A DNA stretch of 64,000 nt from Cryoendolithus antarcticus (lineage: Eukaryota > Ascomycota > Dothideomycetes > Cladosporiales > Cladosporiaceae). A model generated the notes under the pieces. The model saw nothing but the letters and a program-made list of their open reading frames with translations, searched no databases and was not told where the DNA came from. Positions 56,080 through 64,000 of this stretch are shown here, piece after piece. Position 1 is the first letter of the stretch; the number at the start of each line of letters is the position of its first letter. The position numbers and the translations under genes are program-made. The stretch covers positions 62,001 to 126,000 of the forward strand of contig NAJO01000052.1 of assembly GCA_002077065.1 (NCBI GenBank), written 5' to 3'.

Positions 56080-57147
56080 TCAGGAAGTACTACTCGCATG
56101 CTGTGCAACAAACCCAACGACCTTCTCAACCATCTCCTCTCTCCTTACATCACTACACCAACTTCCTCGTACGCCCGCAAGAGCGATACCCTCCCACTCC
56201 CTCACTGTAAGTTCAAAAGCTTCTTGCACAGCACAGTAGTTCGCTCCAATATAGTTCCCACCGAAGTAAGCAGGATCGTCGCTGTTGAGACTGAACTTCA
56301 CGCCGGCATCCAGGAATTTTCGGATGGGTACTTCAGCAACCGATTTGACGCATTTGAGGAAGACGTTGCTCATCGGGCAGACCGTGAGCAGAGTGCCGGC
56401 TGCGGCTACACGGGCCATGAGCTCAGGATCGCGAGCGAGTGAGACTCCGTGATCGATGCGAGTGACATTGAGGTCTTTCAGTGCGGAAGCGATGTACTCT
56501 GGGCCTGCCTCTTCACCTGCGTGGGCTGTGAGGCGAAGTCCGAGTTTCGCTGCCTCAGCATACAGAGGCGTGAAGAGATGCGGCGGAAAAGGTACTTCGG
56601 AGGAGTCTATACCGATACCCGCCACTGCGCCGGAAGCGAAAGAGGCTTGCACTTCGCTCAGCTGGAAGGTCTCGACGCTTTCAGGCACGGGGAGGTGGCG
56701 CAGGAAACAGCAGATCAGCGTCGAGGTGATGTTGAGGTTCTTCTCGGCTTTTTGCCGTGCAGCTGTGAAGCCAGAGAGCACTGTCTCGTAGCTCACGCCT
56801 CGCGAGAGATGGGCCTGTGGATCGAAGAACACGTCTGCATGCATGACCGCATCCTTCGCTGCATGCTCGAAGTAATCCGTCGCCAGAGCCTCGAAGTCTT
56901 CGTGTGTGATGAGGGCGGACATGCCGATGTAGTAGTAGCCGAGAAAGTCATCTAGGGATACGAAGTTTGTATAGCGTTTCGTCAGGGCTTCGGGGGATGC
57001 GAAGGCTGGGTCGTCGGTTGGGAGTTCGATCTTGTTCTTCGCTGCGAGCTTGAATAGGAGCGAGGGTGCCAGCGCCCCCTCAAGATGGATGTGGTGCTCG
57101 CATTTTGGTAGATCGGCTAGGAAGCCGTGCAGGGGCGTGTTACACAT
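56080..57147 (-). CDS. AAH1: Adenine deaminase
   Basis: Single exon, 355 aa. It hydrolyses adenine to hypoxanthine in purine salvage, in cytosol and nucleus. This is an amidohydrolase TIM barrel of the adenosine/adenine deaminase family, with all metal and catalytic residues visible: HIH at ~19-21 (CEHHIHLEGAL), HAGEEAG with His209 and Glu212, IDHG with His233, and NSDDPAYF with Asp290/Asp291. The SLDDFLGYYYIGMSALITHEDF segment and the short length favour fungal adenine deaminase (Aah1) over adenosine deaminase. Start: MCNTPLHGFLADLPKCEHHI fits family length. Confidence 0.95.
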   Translation of the reverse strand: MCNTPLHGFLADLPKCEHHIHLEGALAPSLLFKLAAKNKIELPTDDPAFASPEALTKRYTNFVSLDDFLGYYYIGMSALITHEDFEALATDYFEHAAKDAVMHADVFFDPQAHLSRGVSYETVLSGFTAARQKAEKNLNITSTLICCFLRHLPVPESVETFQLSEVQASFASGAVAGIGIDSSEVPFPPHLFTPLYAEAAKLGLRLTAHAGEEAGPEYIASALKDLNVTRIDHGVSLARDPELMARVAAAGTLLTVCPMSNVFLKCVKSVAEVPIRKFLDAGVKFSLNSDDPAYFGGNYIGANYCAVQEAFELTVREWEGIALAGVRGSWCSDVRREEMVEKVVGFVAQHASSTS

Positions 57148-58616
57148 TTTATCTCGAGGATTCTTGAAGGTACAGAGATAATGCTCGTATCAGCTTGTCC
57201 AGAGCAGTAAATTGCTATATTGCCGCGTGCGTGAGAGTTTTAGGTCCAGTACAAAGACACAAGTAAGCACTCGGGTCTCAGACTGATACAGAACAGCAAT
57301 CAGGTATTGCAGGTGCCCTTGTAGTAGCGGAGGATCGTCTCAAGTCTGTGGGAAGCAGAGGTATCGATGCTGGAGTAGCCGTGGTGACAAGCTTGCTCAA
57401 GCTGGCGACCTTTCTTCACTCTGGGCGAATGGGACACGACGCAATGGAATCAGGGAGACCAAGATGATAAAATGGAATGGATTCCGGTATCACGTCCTCC
57501 ACTTACCTATGGCAGATAATACTGACTTGCAGTCAATGCGCTGCAAAATATGCAAGATCTAGCAGACCTGGAGCAGAGACTGCCTCTGCACGGCCAGCTC
57601 CGCGATACGGTACAGATCATCTCGAAAGTCTGGTCGAAACTCCATGTCCCAAGCTTGTTAATTTGGTTGAGGAGAGGTTCGATAGGATATCTGGCCAGGT
57701 TCCGCGCAATCTCGTATTATGTTAGGGCGTCTATATGCTCGCAAGTGCTGTGGACCAGCCGTCTTGCGCATTACACAAGGGTCACAGAGGTTGATATTAT
57801 CGGTGCCCACTTAGGGCAACTCGAGTCAGGTATCGAGGATCGGACTTTCCAAGATCGCTGTTACGTCAGCGACGATTACATGTCCCTATTTCTGGCTTTG
57901 TGAACCCCTGACACGTTCGTCCAAGCTTGCCCACGACAGTGATGCGCTGTAATGTTATGCCTGCGAGAGTCACAGGGCAAAATATTACCTGGAACGTGAC
58001 TGCTCTTTCTTACCGACGATAAGTAGAATGCCATCTTTCCGGTCTCCGCACGTGAGATGAATTGGGAGCTGGACCTATCGGTCATGTGTTCGAATGTGCT
58101 GCTTCTCTCGTAACTTTTGCTACTAGATCTATTGTACAGTGTATACGTCTTTTGGTCGTAACTTCGTCAGCCTCACTTTCCTGCCCATGTCGCTGCAAGA
58201 GGTAGATCTCGCATCGCTGACCTCTCGGACTGGCCATGAATCTCCTCGTCCCATACATAATTCCATTTGCCCGTCCAAGTCTTGTCGAGATGAAATTGAT
58301 CTGTGCTGAACAGTCTCGCGACCCCAAATTCTGTTCCTTCGACGTCGACCTGGTTCTGCGTTTACGTTGCTTCGCCATGGACAGATCGTCCTCGAACGTA
58401 TTTCTTATAGAGCGGCAGCGACGCCAGATCGACACATCGACAGCCACGCACGTCTCGCTTCTGCTGTGTCATCCGCCCGGTAGCTCCACAGTCAAGATGG
58501 TCTCTTGCGCGGCAGCCTCTTTACATGCGCTTCTGTTGGCCAGCTCATCCGCCTCCCTGATGCTGAGCCCACTCATTGTTCGGTGTCCTGCCTCAGTCTT
58601 AGCCCTCTCTTCATAC
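57148..58616. other. 1.5-kb stretch without a supported gene
   Basis: It includes the AAH1 promoter at the left. ORFs at 57477-57725 and 57550-57903 overlap each other in different frames and have no recognisable domain. Nothing else identified. Confidence 0.4.
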
Positions 58617-60502
58617 TCAGACCAGCACGCTCATCATGCTCGGAAATACGCACCCGCTTCCGATTGGCCCAGCCCCAAGATTGAATCCTCCAATGCCCGT
58701 ATCGTAGCCTTGTTCATCGCTCATAGTGTATTGTGTTGGCGTAAAGGCGGGACTTGGCATAGCTCCCCACGAGCTGGTCCCATACCCGAACCCAGCCTGC
58801 GGCTGACTGGCCAGTACAGGCACTTCCAAGAAGGGCGTGCCCGAAGCCGAACCGGAATTCGTGCGCGAAGGCGAGGCGAAGTGATGTGGCGTCGCTGGTG
58901 CGAATGCTGGGGAGAGATTGCCGTAGGACATGCTCTCCGATGTAGGTGGGATTGAGAATGGCATGCCGGACTCAGAGTACGAGACAGTCTGCTGCTTCTG
59001 CAGAGCCTGGAGTCGGTATGTGAAAGCCGCTTGTTGTGGGAAGTGCATCGTTGTCGCGATCTCTTGCTGAGTTGCTTCCAGCATGCCTGGTGTCGAGGAC
59101 ATTGCTGTTGTCACGCCAATGATCGCCTCAAGGGGTTGAAGAGCTGTCGCCGAACAGAAGGAGGCGCCGAGATCGGGAAAGAGCGGCTCGAGAGTCAACG
59201 CTGTCGCGTAAAAGTGTGCTAGAGTCAGCATCGCCGGTCCTTTGCCGCCTGGCCGTCGTAGAAGCGAGACAGGTATCCAGTTCAGCCATTTGCGCAACAT
59301 GTACATGTGACTAAATTGCTCCTCCGGTGTCCGTGCAGGCTCACAAGCTTGTAAGCGTTGGACGTAATCTTGAAGCTGGGCGACCCAGTGCGTCTCGAGC
59401 TCGTGACCCGCGAGAAAGATCCGCAACAGATCAAGGGCTTGCGTGATTTCTTGCAGAAGGGCTGCTCGCGTAGCACCATCAGCGCTCGAGCGACGGCGAT
59501 GCGCTCGGAAGGATCCGGCAACCAGATCTTCCTCGGCGATCAAGTCCGCGAAGAGAGTCTGCTGTCCCCAGCCTTGCATTGCGCCAAGAACCTGAAAGAT
59601 TTTAGATAAGCGACTTGCATGCGTGTTAAGCCAGACTTACTGATTGGACTCCTGCTCGCAAGGAGGACCAACTTCGCCTGTTCGGATGTCAGCGTCTTTA
59701 TTCCACTGTGATCTCCGCATTCGACTCACCAGTCAGTTGCTTGCCATAGCATGAGCAGTGATGCCGCCAGTATCGCATCCGAGTTCGCCTGAGAGAAATC
59801 TCCAATTGCTTCATGCAGTCCACGCAATGCAATGGACCCATGGTAGATGTGAATATTCCGCGTTTCAGGTGAAGAGTTCACCCATGCGAGATGATTCGCT
59901 GAGAAGGAAAGCAGTGCGTGCATAACATACGGATACGAGGATGCTATGCTTAGAAACCTGGGGCGATGCTGTCAGTGCTGTGGACCTTGAATCCACGATG
60001 TAAGACTGCCGATCATCGACAGATCTACGAATGCACTCACTTTGGCATTTTCTGCGTCCAAGGCGTCATATTAGTCGTCCCAGTAGCCATCAAATCGTTC
60101 GAGATTGACGAGAGGTGATGCAGCAGCCGCAGCTCGGGCGTCGAATATTGCTGCGTTGGAGGCGTCGGTGACACTAGGAGCTCAGGGTACGGAAAGTCTC
60201 CAGTCTGCTGCCATTGCGCTATCCGTGCCTCCGTACCAGGTGTGAAGACAAGAGACGGTTGCTCTGGACTGCTCTGACTACCAGCGTCGGAGACGAACGT
60301 TTCCATATAGTCACATCGTACTTGGTGCTTTGTGCAATTGCGACTGTCTCGTCGTCAGTGTGCCATCGTCTCATCGATTCAAATTGTCATACCATTGCGG
60401 ATAAAGCTCATCGCATCGTATGTGTCGTCGTTTGCAGGTCTTGCAGCCCTTGCGAGACTTTGTATGGCTTCGCCGAGACGGTCCAGCTCCTTGTCCGGTC
60501 AT
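58617..60502 (-). CDS. UPC2/ECM22-type Zn2Cys6 transcription factor
   Basis: Five exons: 60502-60393, 60343-60041, 59957-59730, 59677-59641 and 59591-58617 (550 aa). Exon 4 is only 37 nt. All junctions are GT-AG with matching phase. The N-terminus carries SRRSHTKSRKGCKTCKRRHI and a complete zinc cluster at residues 20-47 (C-x2-C-x6-C-x6-C-x2-C-x6-C). The first intron splits the codon of the fourth Cys, so the cluster appears only after splicing. The downstream domain has the sequence of sterol-regulator-like fungal factors (LRLLHHLSS, KMPKFLSIASSYPYVMHALL, ALRGLHEAIGDFS). A Ser/Pro/Gly-rich tail follows. Yeast Upc2 senses sterols, but many paralogues in filamentous fungi have other targets, so ergosterol control is only a possibility. 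Confidence 0.9.
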
Positions 60503-63376
60503 TATGATAGTGTTGAGTGATCGAAAGCGTGATCACGCGAGCAAGCTCCTCGTACTGAACGCTGCAGAACCGATCGCTTCCTCAATACGAAGTGCCGATT
60601 CGTTATATATCTGAAGTCGTCGTATTGAGATATTCCTGCCAAATCCTCCAGCGATACGATCAGTCTCGGAGGTAAGGCGGACAAGGTCGTTGTAGATAGC
60701 GAGTGTGATGATTAGCAAGTAATGATCAGAGCCTCGGAAAGTGTAATCAATTAGTGCGGTATGAGCGAGAGTGATGGCGATGGACCAATGTAACGAATGT
60801 GTGTGCTTCTGTCTTGGAGCATGACAGACCGGGACGGCTGGCGACGATGCCGGAGATCTATGTACCTCTCTGCAAACACGGCAGCATTTCAGCTACGCAT
60901 GTGTAGTGGAAGGTAGTATAGACACCGAAAGGCCTATGCACACACAAAAGATCGACTCGACGTCAAGTATGTACCTCGAAATAGACGCGAGAGAAATGCT
61001 TAGCGTAGGTAGCGTCGCGTGCCAGGCGGTAGGGCGGCGGCCAGCTAACCGTTGCGGTGGATGAACGGGGAGAACCTACAGCAGTGGAATCACACAACGG
61101 CTAAGGTAGCGTGTGGTGTAGTGTCGCAGGGTCCAGGAAGTATGACATCGACATGCATTGCGTGCAGTCAGGCTTGTTGGACTTCCGAGTCGAGCGATGT
61201 GATCGCGTGGACAGGGCTGCTGCTCACCATAAGCAGCGTGCTCTGAAGGCAGCCATAGCGAGGACCCTGTACTGCCGACTTTGGCGAGGACAGGCCCACG
61301 AGGTCGGGAGTAGCAGGCCATGTGCATGGCGGCCAGGTTCGGCAGCATGGCGCGCAGACATCTATTGCAGCAATGCACAATAGGCACCGCGGAATCGCTA
61401 GTCAGTTCGCCAGGAACAGTAGATTCGAGCCGAAGATGGCATGATTTGCGACACTGTTCCGCGGACTGGCGGGCCTGCTTGACAGCTGTTGCTCAAGTAG
61501 AGCCGATGCGTCGACCAAGACAGGTCAGCCGAGACGATGCTATGCATAGCCACCTGCAGATCTGCAGGAACAAGAGGCACACTATAGTGGCCGCATAATC
61601 GACACGCTGCTGCACAGCGGCGGCGGGAGGCCCGGTTGTGTCCACCTTTCTGCCTCTGCTCAGCCTCGATAGACACGAGGTGCCCCGAGAGCGGTCAGCA
61701 ACGGCGGTGCGAATGCCGCGATCGGGCGTTAGCTGCCGCGGCATTTGCGACACGAGCCAGAGTGACAGTATCGTGCAGGGTAGCATGGCAGAGGTGATGT
61801 GCGGCATGGCAGCCCGATTCGAAGCTTTTCCCACGGGCATGACGAACGATGGATGTGCGATGGAAGCATATGCATCAAAACCTTAACCGCTAGCGTGGTC
61901 TATTTTGAAAACCTTGCATGCAGGCGACAGACCACATGGCAACTTCACCTCTCCAAAGTGGGCACGCTATATTGCTTTGCATTGTGGAGGTGAGGGGAAC
62001 AGCTGCCTGGGTAAGCTTGTCTCGACGCACAGCTTCACTGGAAGAATTCGACAGGCAGACTCTGCTTCGGTAGAGCGGAAGATGCGGCCACGTCGCGCAC
62101 GCAAGAGAAGCCTGGACTGCGGTGATTACAATGCATCTCAGCAGTCCACAATCTCGACCTCAGCCCAAGCTGTGGCGAGCGAGTGCACTCGGTGACACCA
62201 CTTCTCGCAGTAACAGTGAACTGCAACGTCCACATGTCAAGATTGTCGTCTGCCGAATGCTCGGTCTGTCCGCGCCGACAGCCGTTTTCTCTCCAAGGGA
62301 ATGTTACATAAGAGGCGCAAAATAGCTTGCGCCGTCCGAGCTTCCTTTGTAACGGTGCGCGCAATAGGCGAGGCTCCTCCACGGCGGAAACACGCCGTGC
62401 AGACCTACTTGTACTGTACAGCCGTTTGGCGATCACTGCCCTACATGCCATCTATTGTTGTCGATGAGTAGGTAATAGTGATGTGGAAGGAGCCGAGTCC
62501 GTGTTAGATCCGAGCACATAGATCTGAGTAGACTTCAGCTAACCTCGGGCCTGCATCTGGCGACTTCTGCCATACTCTACGCTAGCTATATGACCACCGC
62601 ACAGAACATCGGATTCGGAACATACAGATTCCACTTCGACCGCAAACCTTTGCTGCTAAAGGAAAGTGTGGCGACTGTAGGCGCCTTAACGCCTCTGCTG
62701 AGCCGACGGCAGCGTCAATGCGATCCCTCACGATCTAGACCGCAGTCGACGTGAAGCAATGGCCAAACCCTCAGACTACGTTACTGCATGCTAACCCACA
62801 TGCGATGATCTAGCCCTGCCCCTACGATCGAGCACTGTCAATCTATCCACCTCATACTCCTCCTCTGTGTGCCTACCCAACGATCAGCTCTTGCAGATCC
62901 CGGACCACTTGTCAACACGCGCTTGACGCAAGGTCCAATGCCAGACTTGAGGGTAGATCACTGTGCATCCGGCGCGGAGCCGGCTCCGACAAAAAGCCAA
63001 AGCCAGCATCTGCACACCGCAGCTCGCACGCACGCAATGGGGCAAGCTTCGTCAAAGCCTTCTGCACACGCGCGGCATCGTCTACGATCTCAAAACCAGC
63101 TACGGCGAATTGCTAGCGGAGAGTCTTGAGCAGTAATTGTCTAGTAGACCAAGTAAAGCCCCGCTAGTTGCATGCGATGCACGCAACTCAAAGGCGTCGA
63201 ATGTGCAGCGGATGTAAGATCAACCTAGGTTTATGCATGAGAACGTTGACGTGAGGTGAAAGGGGGCCGGCAATTGCTCACGTGGTACCCAACATAATAC
63301 CTGTGCATACTGTACCGCATGGTCTGTAAGTCGAGCACTGGCGCTTTCATCCGTCATGCGCTTTGCCCATATACTC
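60503..63376. other. 2.9-kb gene-poor stretch
   Basis: Between the UPC2-type factor's start and the CASP 3' end. It is filled with short overlapping ORFs on both strands without motifs. The first part is the promoter of the minus-strand regulator. A 30-codon ATG ORF starting MGQASSKPS (63037-63129) is noted separately. No repeat or mobile-element structure was seen by eye. Confidence 0.4.
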
Positions 63377-64000
63377 CTACCCACCCCCCTCGAACCCCTC
63401 CCTCTCCCACGTAGTCCCTCCAGCCCCTGTCACGGTACTCCCAGTGACACTTCCATGCGTCGCAGCCCCAGTCCCCACAACCAACATCCAAAACACCAAC
63501 CCATGCAACACCAAAAGATACCCTCCAACCAAATTTCTACTAACCCTCGTCTGAACCACGAACCGCATAGCCCTCACCAACGCCCGTTCCGGCGCCGACA
63601 TCCTTTTCATAACCCGCGCTGACTCCCGTCCGCGCCAAGCCGTGAAAGGCGAGGAGGAAGGGAGCGTGAGAGAGGACTCGTAAGAGCGGGCGTATTTGTC
63701 TTCGCTTCCCGTTGCGGAAGATGAGGGAGGATTGGGCGAGCGATTGTAGGCCGAGACGTAGCGCGTTTTCTCGTAGAGACCTAAGTTGTCGCGTTGAAGG
63801 GCGGAGATTTCTTCCCGCAAAGATGATACCAATGCATATTGCTTTGCCAATTCCACTTCCAGTTCGCCAAGCTTGGCTTTGAAGCGGTCGCGTTGGGCGG
63901 TCACCATGGGGAGGATACCGGTATTCGTGGGTGCCTCGGCGGCTCGCAGGGAGTCCAGCGTCCCCGCGCCGGGGCGGGGAGAGGAGTGGCCTGAGGGGTC
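63377..64000 (-). CDS. COY1: CASP/Coy1 Golgi coiled-coil protein, C-terminal part (cut by window edge)
   Basis: The frame is open from 63377 to the window edge, giving the last ~207 aa of a larger protein. It shows the conserved CASP C-terminal domain: ILPMVTAQRDRFKAKLGELE, then coiled coil, LQRDNLGLYEKTRYVSAYNR, LSAPER-like MSAPERALVRAMRF, RVSRNLVGGYLLVLHGLVFW. The final hydrophobic segment (LLVLHGLVFWMLVVG) is the tail-anchor helix that holds CASP in Golgi membranes. Coy1/CASP works as a golgin in retrograde intra-Golgi traffic with the COG complex. The missing N-terminal part should hold the long coiled coil and lies beyond the right edge. Residues after the anchor (Gly/Thr-rich) are luminal. 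Confidence 0.88.
   Translation of the reverse strand, partial: DPSGHSSPRPGAGTLDSLRAAEAPTNTGILPMVTAQRDRFKAKLGELEVELAKQYALVSSLREEISALQRDNLGLYEKTRYVSAYNRSPNPPSSSATGSEDKYARSYESSLTLPSSSPFTAWRGRESARVMKRMSAPERALVRAMRFVVQTRVSRNLVGGYLLVLHGLVFWMLVVGTGAATHGSVTGSTVTGAGGTTWEREGFEGGG

Noticed and set aside
57477..57903. Overlapping ORFs (82 and 117 codons) downstream of the UPC2-type gene
   Set aside because: Different frames, no joining intron that yields a recognisable protein.
58236..58955. 239-codon plus ORF
   Set aside because: Its 3' half is antisense to the regulator's last exon; no domain.
1..64000. tRNA, rRNA, CRISPR array, transposon or secondary-metabolite cluster
   Set aside because: None could be supported by eye: no tRNA B-box-like arm with a matching cloverleaf, no regular repeats, no transposase or PKS/NRPS motifs. 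The tandem adenylation-like gene is DIP2/CPS1, with no carrier or condensation domain.

Overview
The window comes from a filamentous ascomycete (Pezizomycotina) nuclear genome. Evidence: short GT-AG introns of about 47-70 nt with CTAAC/CTGAC-type branch points, Zn2Cys6 and bZIP regulators, a fungal DIP2/CPS1 protein, a sterol C4-hydroxylase and a UTP10 gene. The gene mix suits Dothideomycetes, but that class-level placement is an inference. I see no transposon, rRNA, convincing tRNA or CRISPR array.

Layout. 0-10 kb: unknown membrane protein; RPS5 (uS7, minus) divergent from a multi-pass membrane protein; a Q-rich bZIP factor; an MFS transporter. 10-21 kb: a Cys-cluster/LysM protein divergent from SUR2 (phytosphingosine synthesis), KAP95 (importin beta), a hypothetical ORF, a GFA-fold protein, a probably frameshifted ORF and a membrane RING-H2 protein. 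21-32 kb: the 1782-aa UTP10 gene divergent from an NRDE2 N-terminus-like gene, then an NmrA-like reductase and a secreted vanadium haloperoxidase/PAP2 enzyme. 32-46 kb: a 1834-aa DIP2/CPS1 gene, a UIM-containing disordered protein, the mitochondrial phosphate carrier and a cytosolic GH13 alpha-amylase. 46-64 kb: a secreted DUF3455 protein, a DUF4484 (LCHN/Anr2) protein, a Zn2Cys6 activator, adenine deaminase, a UPC2-type Zn2Cys6 factor and, at the right edge, the C-terminus of the Golgi protein CASP/Coy1.

Most genes are housekeeping or conserved fungal genes (translation, ribosome biogenesis, nuclear import, purine salvage, phosphate import, sphingolipid and lipid homeostasis) and do not form an obvious pathway cluster. 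Gene density falls to the right: gaps of about 1.8, 1.9, 2.9, 1.5 and 2.9 kb hold no gene I can support. Several genes are only visible after splicing by eye; I rebuilt exon structures by requiring GT-AG borders, phase agreement and family resemblance. I found no clearly new system. The most interesting items are the LysM/Cys-cluster/UBA-like architecture, the NRDE2-like short gene, the probable frameshift at about 20.2 kb, the unusual introns, and two small ORFs in the gaps.
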